From: Azospirillum tabaci
GTDB lineage: Bacteria; Pseudomonadota; Alphaproteobacteria; Azospirillales; Azospirillaceae
Assembly: GCF_014596085.1 (NCBI RefSeq)
Contig: NZ_JACCJY010000001.1
Span: forward strand, 310,001-374,000
DNA length: 64,000 nucleotides
Direction: 5' to 3'
In this document: one piece after another, positions 17,505 through 26,285 of the stretch
Position numbering within the stretch: the first letter of the stretch is position 1
How the letters are laid out: every line of letters begins with the position of its first letter
Program-made: the position numbers and the translations under genes
Notes under the pieces: model-generated
What the model was told of the DNA's origin: nothing
The model's database searches: none
Seen by the model: the letters and a program-made list of their open reading frames with translations, nothing else

Positions 17505-18280
17505 GCAACAGTCGCGGCCAGGGTGAGCAGAACGGCGGCCTCCGCCACCTGCTGCGCGGCGCCGAACACATCGCCGGTGTGGCCGCCGACCTGCCGCCGC
17601 GCCTGCCACGCCACCCCCGCGACCGCCAAAAACGCGGCAACAATCGCGGCGGGCGCGAATCCCTTCAGCGCCGCCACGGCCACGGCCAGCGCCAGGACGA
17701 GCGACAGGGCCACCGTGCCGCGCGTCGGGCGCCCCTGCCGGGCGGCGAGGCCGTCGGCGCGGGCCGGGTCCATGACGCGGGCGATCACCGCCATGCCGCC
17801 GCGCGACAGGGCGCCCGAGGCGAGCAGGGCGGGGATGACGATGCGCGGCTCGGCCAACGCCGCCAGCGCCGAGGCGCGAACGGCGACCGAGAAGACGATG
17901 GCGAGCACGCCGTAGCTGCCGACCCGGCTGTCCCGCATGATCTCCAGCTTGCGGGCCTTGTCGCGCCCGCCGCCGAAGCCGTCGGCGACGTCCGCCGCCC
18001 CGTCCTCGTGCAGGGCGCCGGTCAGCCAGATCATCGCGCCCAGCGCCAGCAGCGCCGCCGGCAGCGGCGGCAGATGGGCCATTGCGGCCAGCCCGTAGAC
18101 GGAGCCGCCGAACAGCCCGACCCCGGCGCCGACCAGGGGGAACCAGCCCATGGCGCGGGCGTGGGCGTTGTCGGCCAGCGGGCCGGACAGGCGCAGCGGC
18201 AGCCGCGTCAGGAAGACGACGGCCAGCGCCAGATCGGCGGTCCAGCGGGAGACGGGCGGGGCGGGGGAGTCCTCAAGCAT
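17501..18280 (-). CDS. cobS: Adenosylcobinamide-GDP ribazoletransferase (CobS)
   Basis: A 259-residue integral membrane enzyme that joins adenosylcobinamide-GDP and alpha-ribazole in the last step of the B12 nucleotide loop. The acidic motif HEDGAADVADGFGGG (near residue 85-100) is the CobS/CobV signature, followed by EIMRDSRVGSYG. Several helices follow, and HTGDVFGAAQQVAE near the end is another conserved block. The ATG at 18280 gives the usual length; the in-frame extension to 18388 has no family support. It is divergent from cobT and couples to the CobC-like gene by an ATGA overlap. Confidence 0.93.
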   Translation of the reverse strand: MLEDSPAPPVSRWTADLALAVVFLTRLPLRLSGPLADNAHARAMGWFPLVGAGVGLFGGSVYGLAAMAHLPPLPAALLALGAMIWLTGALHEDGAADVADGFGGGRDKARKLEIMRDSRVGSYGVLAIVFSVAVRASALAALAEPRIVIPALLASGALSRGGMAVIARVMDPARADGLAARQGRPTRGTVALSLVLALAVAVAALKGFAPAAIVAAFLAVAGVAWQARRQVGGHTGDVFGAAQQVAEAAVLLTLAATVA

Positions 18281-18313
18281 GGCGTTCCGGAGTACGGCAA
18301 CCCCAAGCCCGCC

Positions 18314-18349
18314 GCAACGGATAACAGACCGGCAACGGATAACAGACAG
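18314..18349. repeat. Two 18-bp tandem direct repeats in the cobS-cobT divergent promoter region
   Basis: The unit GCAACGGATAACAGACCG is repeated directly once (18314-18331 and 18332-18349), with one mismatch. It lies between the divergent cobS and cobT starts, so it may be an operator with two sites on one DNA face pattern. No cobalamin riboswitch motif was seen in this gap. Confidence 0.8.
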
Positions 18350-18454
18350 GACGAGAGGCGCTTTGACAGCGGGTCGGGAATGGTCCAAGGTCGCGCCGCT
18401 TTTTTCATCGCTTCCCGATCACATCCTCTGCCGTCAGCGCCAGGACCCTTCGCC

Positions 18455-19483
18455 ATGAGCAACACGCAGCCCGCCATCACCTTCGAGGAAATCCGTGCGC
18501 TGGTGCGCAACCTGCCGGGGCCGGACCTCGACGCCGGCACGGCGGCCCTCCAGCGCGAACGGCAGCTCACCAAGCCCGCGGGCGCGCTCGGCCGGCTGGA
18601 GGAGATCGCCCAGTGGATGGCGACCTGGCAGGGCCAGCACCCGGCGGAGGTGCGCCGTCCGCGCGTCGCCGTCTTCGCCGGCAACCACGGCGTCGCCGCC
18701 CGCGGCGTCTCGGCCTATCCGGCGGCGGTGACCGCCCAGATGGTCGCCAACTTCCAGAACGGCGGCGCCGCCGTGAACCAGCTCTGCGAGGTGGCCGACG
18801 CCGACCTGCGCGTCTACGAGCTGGACCTGGACACCCCCACCGCCGACTTCACCGAAGGCCCGGCGATGGGTGAGGAGGACTGCTGCCAAGCCATGGCCTA
18901 CGGCATGATGGCCGTGGAGACGGGAGTCCAGCTTCTGGCGCTCGGCGAGATGGGCATCGGCAACTCCACCGCGGCGGCGGCGCTCTGCCACGCGTTGTTC
19001 GGCGGCGAGGCCAAGGACTGGACGGGCCGCGGCACCGGGGTGGACGACGAGGGACTGGCCCGCAAGGTCGCCGCCGTCGAGGCCGGTCTGGCCGCCAACC
19101 CGCAGGCCAAGGACGACCCGTTCGAGGCGCTGCGCTGCTTCGGCGGCTATGAGCTGGCGGCTATCGCCGGCGCCATCCTGGCCGCCCGTATGGCGCGGGT
19201 GCCGGTGCTGCTCGACGGCTACGCCTGCACGGCGGCGGCGGCGGTGCTGTTCAAGGCCGACCGCCGGGCGCTCGACCATTGCATGGTCGCCCACCGCTCG
19301 GTCGAGCCGGGCCACGACCATCTGCTGGCGGCCATCGGCAAGGAGCCGCTGCTCGATCTGGGGATGCGTCTGGGCGAGGGCTCGGGCGCGGCGCTGGCCA
19401 TCAACATCGTGAAGTCGGCCTGCGCCTGCCACGCCGGCATGGCGACCTTCGCCGACGCGGGCGTCAGCACCCGCGGGGTGTGA
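18455..19483 (+). CDS. cobT: Nicotinate-nucleotide-dimethylbenzimidazole phosphoribosyltransferase (CobT)
   Basis: A 342-residue enzyme that makes alpha-ribazole-5'-phosphate from dimethylbenzimidazole and nicotinate mononucleotide. Family blocks visible are TKPAGALGRLEEIA near residue 40, VFAGNHGVAARGVSAYP, LGEMGIGNSTAAAA, and HRSVEPGHDHLL. The catalytic glutamate is in MRLGEGSGAAL near the C-terminus. It is divergent from cobS, from which it is separated by 174 bases with a tandem repeat. Together cobS, cobT and the phosphatase gene form the nucleotide-loop end of the cobalamin pathway. It ends just before hairpin repeat copy 3. Confidence 0.95.
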   Translation: MSNTQPAITFEEIRALVRNLPGPDLDAGTAALQRERQLTKPAGALGRLEEIAQWMATWQGQHPAEVRRPRVAVFAGNHGVAARGVSAYPAAVTAQMVANFQNGGAAVNQLCEVADADLRVYELDLDTPTADFTEGPAMGEEDCCQAMAYGMMAVETGVQLLALGEMGIGNSTAAAALCHALFGGEAKDWTGRGTGVDDEGLARKVAAVEAGLAANPQAKDDPFEALRCFGGYELAAIAGAILAARMARVPVLLDGYACTAAAAVLFKADRRALDHCMVAHRSVEPGHDHLLAAIGKEPLLDLGMRLGEGSGAALAINIVKSACACHAGMATFADAGVSTRGV

Positions 19484-19493
19484 GGGGGGCATT

Positions 19494-19585
19494 GTTGCCC
19501 CCACTCTAACCCTCCCCCGCTGGGCGGGGAGGGGACTGCTTCTCCCTCCCCTGCGAAGCGGGGGAGGGCCGGGGTGGGGGCAAAC
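19494..19585. repeat. GC-rich intergenic hairpin repeat, copy 3
   Basis: Outer arms GTTGCCCCCAC and GTGGGGGCAAAC flank two CCTCCCC-type core arms. It sits between cobT (plus) and the convergent membrane protein gene (minus), and shares its outer arms with copy 2 almost base for base. Confidence 0.87.
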
Positions 19586-19589
19586 GCCG

Positions 19590-20159
19590 CTACAGCAGCC
19601 CGTCGGCGAAGTCGGTGATGAGCGCCGACAGGAACAGGTCGAGCAGGACCAGGACCGCCGCCGCGACGCCGGAAATGTCCAGCGCCGTGCGCATGACGAA
19701 CCACTGGTAGGTCAGCATCGCCAGCATGATGCCGAACACCAGCCCTTCGGAGATCGGGCCGGGCAGAATTCCCGTGGCGGCCAGGATCACCACCGGCAGA
19801 TAGACGCTCATCTGCACGACCGACGACCAGTTGTAGGCGCACAGGAAATCGATGTAGCGGTTCTTCCGGTCCAGCAGCCCGCTCACCCCGTGCATGACCA
19901 CGGGGAAGGCCGTCCAGCTGATGACGTAGGCGATGGCCTCGACCACCACGAGCTGGAACAGCGGCGTGTCCGGCACCTGATTCCACAGCCGGATCGCCAG
20001 CAGCAGTGTCCAGGCCGGGGCGACGATCACCGCGGCGTAGAAGGACTTCCAAGCCCCTTCGGGGGTGCGGTCCAGATGCTGCAATCCGGTGGGGTCGAAC
20101 CGGGCCAGGCGATAGGCGCCGAAGACGGAGGAGGCGACGTCCCGGGCGGTCAGCGGCAT
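19590..20159 (-). CDS. Uncharacterised multi-pass membrane protein (Yip1-like topology)
   Basis: A 189-residue protein with about five hydrophobic segments (roughly 35-60, 65-88, 108-130, 133-150 and 160-180). The N-terminal cytosolic part is short, with FDPTGLQHLDRTPEGAWKSF before the first helix. The arrangement of helices is like Yip1-domain proteins, but no clear motif proves that. No enzyme signature is visible. It is read on the minus strand 47 bases after dapE, so it could be the last gene of the dapD-dapE unit. Function unknown. Confidence 0.75.
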   Translation of the reverse strand: MPLTARDVASSVFGAYRLARFDPTGLQHLDRTPEGAWKSFYAAVIVAPAWTLLLAIRLWNQVPDTPLFQLVVVEAIAYVISWTAFPVVMHGVSGLLDRKNRYIDFLCAYNWSSVVQMSVYLPVVILAATGILPGPISEGLVFGIMLAMLTYQWFVMRTALDISGVAAAVLVLLDLFLSALITDFADGLL

Positions 20160-20206
20160 GTTGCGGTCACCGGAGGGTGGTGGGAACGGTCGGGGGAGGC
20201 CTTACG

Positions 20207-21385
20207 TCAACCGATCCGGTCGAAGACGTTCCGCAAAACCTCGCTGTAAATGTCGGTCAGGCGGGTCAGGTCGTCCAGCGCGGTGTGCTCGTCCACCTTG
20301 TGCATCGTCTGCCCGACGAGGCCGAACTCCACCACCGGGCAGAAATTCTTGATAAAGCGAGCGTCCGACGTGCCGCCGGTCGTCGAGTATTCGGGACGGC
20401 GCCCGGTGACGCGCTCCGCCGCCTCGGCGACCAGCTCGGTCAGCGGGCCGGGCGGGGTCAGGAAGCTGTCGCCCGAGACGAAATGGTCCAGCTCGTAGGA
20501 GCCGCCCACCCGGTCGAGCCGCTCGCGCAGCCACGCCAGCAGCGTGTCGGCGGTGTGCAGGTCGTTGAAGCGGATGTTCAGCGTCGCCTTGCCCTGCGCC
20601 GGGATGACGTTGTGCGCCGGGTTGCCCACGTCGATGGTGGTCAGCTCCAGGTTCGACGGCTGGAAATGCGGGGTGCCGGCGTCCAGCGGCTCCGCCGTGA
20701 TGGCGGCCAGCATGCGGGCCAGCCGGGGCAGCGGGTTGTCGGCCAGATGCGGATAGGCGACATGCCCCTGCGCGCCGTGGACGGTCAGGAAGGCGGTCAT
20801 GCTGCCGCGCCGCCCGATCTTGATCATGTCGCCCAGCGCCTTGGGGTTGGTCGGCTCCCCGACCACGCAGGCGTCGAGTTTTTCACCCTTGGCCTTCATC
20901 CAGTCCAGCACCTTGCGGGTGCCGTTGATGGCGACCCCTTCCTCGTCCCCGGTGATCAGCAGGCTGATCGAGCCCTTGGGCGCGCCGCCAGCCTTGACGT
21001 GGCGGGCCGCGGCGGCGACGAAGGCGGCGACCGCCCCCTTCATGTCCACGGCACCCCGGCCGTAGAGGCGCCCGTTGTGGATCTCCGCGGCGAAGGGGTC
21101 GATGGACCAGCCCTTCAGCTCGCCGGGGGGCACCACGTCGGTGTGCCCGGCGAAGCAGAAGTTCGGCCCCTCCGTGCCCAGACGGGCGTAGAGGTTGTCC
21201 ACCGGCGCCGTGCCCTCCTCCTCGAACCGCAGGCGGTGGCAGGCGAAGCCCAGCGGCGCCAGCGCCGCCTCCAGAACGCCCAGAGCGCCGCCGTCCTCGG
21301 GCGTCACGCTGGGGCAGCGGATTAGGGCCTGCGCCACCGCGACGGGATCGCAGGGGTCGAAGGAGGGAGCGGCGGCGGTGGTCAT
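20207..21385 (-). CDS. dapE: Succinyl-diaminopimelate desuccinylase (DapE)
   Basis: A 392-residue M20 metallopeptidase-fold enzyme that removes succinate from N-succinyl-LL-diaminopimelate in lysine and peptidoglycan synthesis. Metal and catalytic residues can be seen in [29 protein letters not shown] and VVGEPTNP; the C-terminal metal histidine lies in [20 protein letters not shown] is the DapE-specific substrate loop. It starts 19 bases after the dapD stop, consistent with an operon that carries two successive steps of the succinylase branch. Confidence 0.95.
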   Translation of the reverse strand: MTTAAAPSFDPCDPVAVAQALIRCPSVTPEDGGALGVLEAALAPLGFACHRLRFEEEGTAPVDNLYARLGTEGPNFCFAGHTDVVPPGELKGWSIDPFAAEIHNGRLYGRGAVDMKGAVAAFVAAAARHVKAGGAPKGSISLLITGDEEGVAINGTRKVLDWMKAKGEKLDACVVGEPTNPKALGDMIKIGRRGSMTAFLTVHGAQGHVAYPHLADNPLPRLARMLAAITAEPLDAGTPHFQPSNLELTTIDVGNPAHNVIPAQGKATLNIRFNDLHTADTLLAWLRERLDRVGGSYELDHFVSGDSFLTPPGPLTELVAEAAERVTGRRPEYSTTGGTSDARFIKNFCPVVEFGLVGQTMHKVDEHTALDDLTRLTDIYSEVLRNVFDRIG

Positions 21386-21404
21386 CGTGTCGTCTTCCCC
21401 GGCG

Positions 21405-22247
21405 TCAGTCGCGCAGCAGGTCGTTGATGGAGGTCTTGGCGCGGGTCTGCTCGTCCACGCGCTTCACGATCACCGCGCAATAGAGGCCCGGACCCGGCGT
21501 GCCGTCCGGCAGCGGCTTGCCCGGCAGGGTGCCCGGCACCACCACGGAGTAGGCCGGGACGCGGCCGACGAAGACCTCGCCGGTGTTGCGGTCGATGATC
21601 TTGGTCGAGGCGCTGATGAAGACGCCCATCGACAGCACGGCGCCGCGCTCCACGATCACGCCCTCGACCACCTCGGAGCGGGCGCCGACGAAGCAGTCGT
21701 CCTCGATGATGACCGGGTTGGCCTGGAGCGGCTCAAGCACGCCGCCGATTCCGACGCCGCCCGACAGGTGGACGTTCTTGCCGATCTGCGCGCAGGAGCC
21801 GACGGTGACCCAGGTGTCCACCATCGTGCCGCTGTCGACATAGGCGCCGACGTTCACGAAGCTGGGCATCAGGATGACGTTCGGCGCGACGTAGGCGGAG
21901 CGGCGGACGACCGCGCCCGGAACGGCGCGGAAGCCGGCGGCCTGGAACTGCGCCTCGGACCAGCCTTCGAACTTCGGCGGCACCTTGTCGTACCAGGAGG
22001 CGCCGCCCGGCGCGCCGGGGATCGTCTCGTTGGCGTTCAGGCGGAAGGACAGCAGGACCGCCTTCTTCAGCCACTGGTTCACGACCCAGCCGGCGTCCGT
22101 CTTCTGCGCGACGCGCAGGTCGCCGGAGTCGAGGCCGGACAGGGCCTCCTCCACGGCGTCGCGGACGGCGCCCTTGGTCGAAACATTCAGGGTGTCGCGG
22201 GTTTCCCACGCGGCGTTGACGGCGGATTCGAGGCTGGCGTGGCTCAT
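21405..22247 (-). CDS. dapD: Tetrahydrodipicolinate N-succinyltransferase (DapD)
   Basis: A 280-residue left-handed beta-helix enzyme that transfers succinyl from succinyl-CoA to tetrahydrodipicolinate. It starts [18 protein letters not shown], the family N-terminus, which fixes the ATG at 22247 and rejects a longer in-frame ORF (to 22313). The middle is a row of hexapeptide repeats (about residues 100-220), with [20 protein letters not shown] and [17 protein letters not shown] being DapD landmarks. The [13 protein letters not shown]-like segment ([17 protein letters not shown]) marks the C-terminal end. Upstream it has its own candidate promoter in the gap after the HAD gene. Confidence 0.95.
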   Translation of the reverse strand: MSHASLESAVNAAWETRDTLNVSTKGAVRDAVEEALSGLDSGDLRVAQKTDAGWVVNQWLKKAVLLSFRLNANETIPGAPGGASWYDKVPPKFEGWSEAQFQAAGFRAVPGAVVRRSAYVAPNVILMPSFVNVGAYVDSGTMVDTWVTVGSCAQIGKNVHLSGGVGIGGVLEPLQANPVIIEDDCFVGARSEVVEGVIVERGAVLSMGVFISASTKIIDRNTGEVFVGRVPAYSVVVPGTLPGKPLPDGTPGPGLYCAVIVKRVDEQTRAKTSINDLLRD

Positions 22248-22283
22248 GGCGGCATTCGCTGGGCTGTCTGTTCGAGGGTTCGG

Positions 22284-22313
22284 AACATGGGCCGGGCCGC
22301 GCCGCCTTGTCAA
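22284..22313 (-). promoter_or_regulatory. Candidate sigma-70 promoter for dapD-dapE
   Basis: On the minus strand a perfect TTGACA (22313-22308) is followed, after an 18-base spacer, by CATGTT (22289-22284). The -35 box is strong and the -10 box is weak. It stands about 40 bases before the dapD start. Confidence 0.4.
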
Positions 22314-22371
22314 CGTTGCCTTGTTTTTAAAGGGTTCTTACGGGGGGTATGAAGGGCCTTGCGGTCGCCGC

Positions 22372-23046
22372 TCAGCCCGCGACCTCCTCCAGCCAGGCCG
22401 GCAGGTCGTCCACCGTGTGGTCGATGTGGCTGCCGGTGCCGACTCCGCCCTCGTCGGGGCGGGACCAGTCGGCCTCGCTGCGCACCCACACGGTCGTCAT
22501 GCCCAGGGCGTGGGCGGGGACGAGGTTGCGGGCGATGTCCTCCACCATGCAGGCGCGGGCGGGGTCGATGCCGTAGTGGTCCACCAGGATGTCGTAGGGG
22601 CGCGGGTCGGGCTTGGGCACATAGCCGGCCTCGACGATTCCGAAGGTCGCCTCGAAGCAGCCGTCGATGCCCAGCTGCCGGGTCACATTCTCGGCGTGGC
22701 GGACGGAGCCGTTGGTGTAGATGATCTTGCGCCCGGGCAGCCGGTTCAGCGCGTCCGCCATGCTGGGGCAGGGGGCCACCGGGCTGACGTCGATGTCGTG
22801 CACATAGTCGAGGAAGGGCACCGGATCGACGTCGTGCTCCACCATCAAGCCGCGCAGCGTCGTCCCGTGTTCCCGGAAGAAGCGCTTCTGCATGACGCGC
22901 GCCTCGTCGTAGGTGATGCCGAAATGCCCGGCGATGAAATCGCCGATGCGCCGGTCCACCTGGGCGAACAGGTTGCAGGAGGCGGGATAGAGGGTGTTGT
23001 CGAGGTCGAAGATCCAGACCCCGGTATCGCGGAGGGAAGCCATCAT
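22372..23046 (-). CDS. HAD-superfamily pyrimidine 5'-nucleotidase-like hydrolase
   Basis: A 224-residue HAD phosphatase. Motif I is FDLDNTLYP (nucleophile aspartate), with YPASCNLFAQVDRRIGDFI after it, typical of the SDT1/PHM8-like pyrimidine nucleotidase group. Motif II is IIYTNGS, the lysine of motif III is in YVPKPDPRPY, and motif IV is MVEDIARNL. Relatives dephosphorylate pyrimidine nucleotides or similar small phosphates. Two in-frame ATGs (23046 and 23043) are equally likely starts; an upstream extension to 23097 has no domain. It is divergent from the diguanylate cyclase gene, and 124 bases ahead of dapD on the same strand. Confidence 0.87.
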   Translation of the reverse strand: MMASLRDTGVWIFDLDNTLYPASCNLFAQVDRRIGDFIAGHFGITYDEARVMQKRFFREHGTTLRGLMVEHDVDPVPFLDYVHDIDVSPVAPCPSMADALNRLPGRKIIYTNGSVRHAENVTRQLGIDGCFEATFGIVEAGYVPKPDPRPYDILVDHYGIDPARACMVEDIARNLVPAHALGMTTVWVRSEADWSRPDEGGVGTGSHIDHTVDDLPAWLEEVAG

Positions 23047-23236
23047 GGGCTGAAGAATGGGGCTTCGCCGGCCCGCCCGCAAGCCGCTTCGCCGCATGGC
23101 CCGTTTCCGATCTGGGACGGACGCGGACTCAATGACAGGTTGCGTATGGCAGGTACCCGGACCGCCTGAAGAAAGATTCAGGAAGGAAGCGCATTTTTCC
23201 GGTATACTCCACCACGCGCAGTCTCAGGTTCGCACC

Positions 23237-24928
23237 GTGTCCGCAGACCCAATATCCAAAGCTCCCCCGGCCAACCCGTCCGGCGCCGTTTCGCCTCCCA
23301 CGCTCCTGGCCGCATTCCCCGGTCCGGCGATCTGGCTTGATTCCGGCCACGGGGTCGTCGCCGCCAACGCCGCCGCGGAGGAGCTGCTGTCCGCCGGCGG
23401 GCGCTGGCTCGCGGACATCCAGGGGTGGCTGGCGACCTGCAGCGTGGCGCCGGGCCTGCGCTCCCTTCCGGTGGCGCTGCCGCGCGGCGTGATGATCGTC
23501 GAATGGGCGGCCACGCCGCTGCCCGACGGGGAAATCCTGCTGCTGGGACGCGACGCCACGCTCGAGCGGCAACTCCGCCAGACGCTGATCGAGTCGCGCC
23601 GCCGCTACAAGGATCTGGTCGAGGTTTCGAGCGATTTCGCCTGGGAAACGGGCAGCGACGGGCGATTCGTCTTCGTCACGCCCAAGGGCGCACTGGGCTA
23701 CAGCGCCGATGCGTTGATTGGCCGCAGCCCCCGGGATCTGGCGGTGACCGAGTGGGGCGACCTGCCGTTGCCCTTCGACAGCCGCCGCCCCGTCGACCAG
23801 GCGGAGCTGTGGCTGAAGCGGGTGGACGATCTGCCCGCCTGCTTCGTCGTGTCGGCGGTGCCGCTGTTCGGCCCGCAGGGCGAATGGATGGGCGCGCGCG
23901 GCGTCTGCCGCGAAACGACGGAGCAGGTGCTGCGCTCCGCCGAACTGGCGCGGGTGCGCAACCGCGAGAAGATGCTCGCCCACATCGTCCACACGCTGCG
24001 CGACCAGCTCGACGCCCAGAAGGCGCTGCACGTCGCCGCGGCGGAGACCGCCCGCGCGCTGGGCGCCGACGGCTGCCGCATCTACCGTGCGACGGAAACG
24101 GGCGCCCTGCGTCCCGCCGCCGATTTCGCCGCGGAGATCCCGGAGGAGCTGCGCTCCGACCTGTCGCGCCCCGTTCTGGAGGAGATCGCCGGCAGCGAGG
24201 ACCAGCATGAGCTGACCCTGGGGGGGAACCGGCTGCTGGCCGCCCGGACGGAGCACCGTCAGGCCGTCAACGGCGCCGTGGTGATCTGGCGCGGCGACGA
24301 TTCCGATCCCTGGGACGAGGAGGACCGGATGCTGCTGTCCGGCGTGGCCGACCACATCGGCATCGCCCACGCGCATCTGGCCTATCAGGAGCGGCTGCGC
24401 CGCCTGTCGGAGCGCGACGGTTTGACCGGCCTGTTCAACCGCCGCACCTTCTTCGAGCGGCTGGACGAGGCGCTCAGCCGCCCGGACACCGGGCCGTCCG
24501 CGCTTCTCTACGTGGACCTCGACAATTTCAAGGCGGTGAACGATCTGCACGGCCACCAGCAGGGCGACGCCGTGCTGGTGGCCATCGGCGGGTTGCTGAC
24601 CAACGGCGTCCGGCCGGGTGACCTGCCGGGGCGGCTGGGCGGCGACGAGTTCGTCCTGTGGCTGGGCCGCACCGACGAGGCGCAGGCGGTGACGGTGGCC
24701 GAGCGGTTGCTCGCCGGCATGGCCGCGCTGCGCCATCTCTCCGCCGGGCCGGACAAGCCGCTGGGCCTGTCCATCGGCATCGCCGTCCACCGGGTGGGAA
24801 GCGAGACCCTGCAGGAGCTGACCGACCGCGCCGACTCGGCGATGTACGACGCCAAGAAGCGCGGGAAGGGCCATTACGCCGTCGCCCCGGCGCCCAGGGA
24901 AACCGCTGCGGCGGAGGCGTCCCAATGA
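23237..24928 (+). CDS. Diguanylate cyclase with PAS and GAF sensor domains
   Basis: About 563 residues from a GTG at 23237; the true start could be further upstream in the same frame. It has a PAS-like region (about 20-120), a second PAS (about 115-235, with RRRYKDLVEVSSDFAWETG), a GAF-like region (about 250-390) and a C-terminal GGDEF domain (about 395-550). The active site is intact, GGDEF at residues 468-472, and an RPGD inhibitory site sits five residues before it. So the protein should make c-di-GMP and be subject to product inhibition. SERDGLTGLFNRR is the usual domain entry. The stop codon overlaps the next gene's start (ATGA), coupling it to a DUF2336 protein. Confidence 0.9.
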   Translation: MSADPISKAPPANPSGAVSPPTLLAAFPGPAIWLDSGHGVVAANAAAEELLSAGGRWLADIQGWLATCSVAPGLRSLPVALPRGVMIVEWAATPLPDGEILLLGRDATLERQLRQTLIESRRRYKDLVEVSSDFAWETGSDGRFVFVTPKGALGYSADALIGRSPRDLAVTEWGDLPLPFDSRRPVDQAELWLKRVDDLPACFVVSAVPLFGPQGEWMGARGVCRETTEQVLRSAELARVRNREKMLAHIVHTLRDQLDAQKALHVAAAETARALGADGCRIYRATETGALRPAADFAAEIPEELRSDLSRPVLEEIAGSEDQHELTLGGNRLLAARTEHRQAVNGAVVIWRGDDSDPWDEEDRMLLSGVADHIGIAHAHLAYQERLRRLSERDGLTGLFNRRTFFERLDEALSRPDTGPSALLYVDLDNFKAVNDLHGHQQGDAVLVAIGGLLTNGVRPGDLPGRLGGDEFVLWLGRTDEAQAVTVAERLLAGMAALRHLSAGPDKPLGLSIGIAVHRVGSETLQELTDRADSAMYDAKKRGKGHYAVAPAPRETAAAEASQ

Positions 24929-26259
24929 CCGCCTGCGGCGATCCCCAGATTCTCGATCCCGCCGATTACGAGGCGGCCAAACAGATGGCGCGCAGCGCCG
25001 ACCCGGCGGTCCGCCGCCGCGTCGCCGCGTCGCCCGAGACCCGGCCGGAACTGCTCTACTTCCTGGCCGCCGACGCGGTGACGGAGGTCCGTCAGGCCAT
25101 TGCCACCAATGCGGGAACGCCGCGGCAGGCCGACCTGATGCTGGCCAAGGACCGCGAGGTCGCGGTGCGCGGCGCCCTGGCCCAGAAGGTCGCCCGGCTG
25201 CTGCCCGACCTGTCCGCCGACCAGGCGTCGCAGATCGAGCGGCTGACGCTGGAATGCCTGGAGGCGCTGGCCCGCGACCAGGCGACGGAGGTGCGCGGCA
25301 TCCTGTCGGAGGCGCTGAAGGAGCTGCCCGGCGCGCCGCACGGCGTCATCAACACGCTGGCCCGTGACGTGGAGCTGTCGGTCTGCGCCCCGGTCCTGCA
25401 ATTCTCGCCGATCCTGACCGACGAGGATTTGTCGGACATCATCATGCGCGGGCCGGTGGCCGGCGCCCTGTCGGCGATCGCCGGACGCAAGGAGATCTCG
25501 GCCTCCGTCGCCGACGCCATCGCGCGCTCCGACGACGAGGCGGCGATGACCGCGCTGCTCGCCAACCCTTCGGCCCAGATCCGCGAGGAGACGCTGGACC
25601 GCATCCTGGACCAGGCGCCGCAGCACGAGCCCTGGCACGCCCCACTGGTGCGCCGCCCGCGCCTGCCGGCCCGCGCGGTGGCGCGTCTGGCGAGCTTCGT
25701 CGCCGACAACCTGCTGAAGGTCCTGCGCGAGCGCACCGACCTCGACCCCGCCGCCGCCCACGCCCTGGCGGAGGGCGTGCGGGCGCGCGTCAACCGCGGG
25801 GGCGGGGGGCACGGCGGCGGTGGCCCCGGCGGCGCCCGCGGCCTCGTCGATTTCGGGGAGGAGGAGCTTGGCCACCTGCCGGGCGACAAGGACAAGGCGG
25901 CCGAACGCCCGACCGACAAGGCCGCCAGGCTGAACAAGGAAGGCAAGCTGACGGAAAAGCTGCTGGAAGGCGCGCTGGCGGAGGGCGACCGTGCCTTCGT
26001 CCTGGCCGGGCTGGGCGAGTTGGCGCAGCTTCCGATGCCGATCATCGACCGCATCATCGGCACCCACGCCCCGCGCGCCGTCACCTCCCTGGTGTGGCGC
26101 TGCGGCCTGTCGATGCGCTTCGCCCGGCAGGTGCAATTGCGCATCGCCCAGATTCCGCCAAAAACCGCGCTTATGGCAAGGGAAGGCGTCCTTTACCCGA
26201 TGTCCGACGACGAGATGCGCTGGCAGCTCGCCTTCTTCGGAGTCGAGGAGAAAGTCTGA
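24925..26259 (+). CDS. DUF2336 domain protein (HEAT-like repeat protein)
   Basis: A 444-residue, mostly helical protein. The repeats around residues 20-230 (ARSADPAVRRRVAASPETRP, VTEVRQAIATNAGTP, REVAVRGALAQKVARLLP) fit the DUF2336 family found in alphaproteobacteria, where short helical pairs pack like HEAT repeats. A low-complexity glycine-rich linker (near residue 290-305) leads to a lysine-rich, charged part and a C-terminal helical domain. It has no enzymatic motif. Its ATG is shared with the cyclase stop codon, so it is made with the cyclase; GGAGG is 8 bases upstream. It may be a scaffold or effector of c-di-GMP signalling, which is inference from linkage only. Confidence 0.85.
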   Translation: MTACGDPQILDPADYEAAKQMARSADPAVRRRVAASPETRPELLYFLAADAVTEVRQAIATNAGTPRQADLMLAKDREVAVRGALAQKVARLLPDLSADQASQIERLTLECLEALARDQATEVRGILSEALKELPGAPHGVINTLARDVELSVCAPVLQFSPILTDEDLSDIIMRGPVAGALSAIAGRKEISASVADAIARSDDEAAMTALLANPSAQIREETLDRILDQAPQHEPWHAPLVRRPRLPARAVARLASFVADNLLKVLRERTDLDPAAAHALAEGVRARVNRGGGGHGGGGPGGARGLVDFGEEELGHLPGDKDKAAERPTDKAARLNKEGKLTEKLLEGALAEGDRAFVLAGLGELAQLPMPIIDRIIGTHAPRAVTSLVWRCGLSMRFARQVQLRIAQIPPKTALMAREGVLYPMSDDEMRWQLAFFGVEEKV

Positions 26260-26285
26260 CGCCGCGCCACCACACGGACCCGTTC

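Noticed and set aside
18281-18454. Cobalamin riboswitch between cobS and cobT
   Set aside because: No B12-box sequence on either strand, and the gap is only 174 bases with a tandem repeat.
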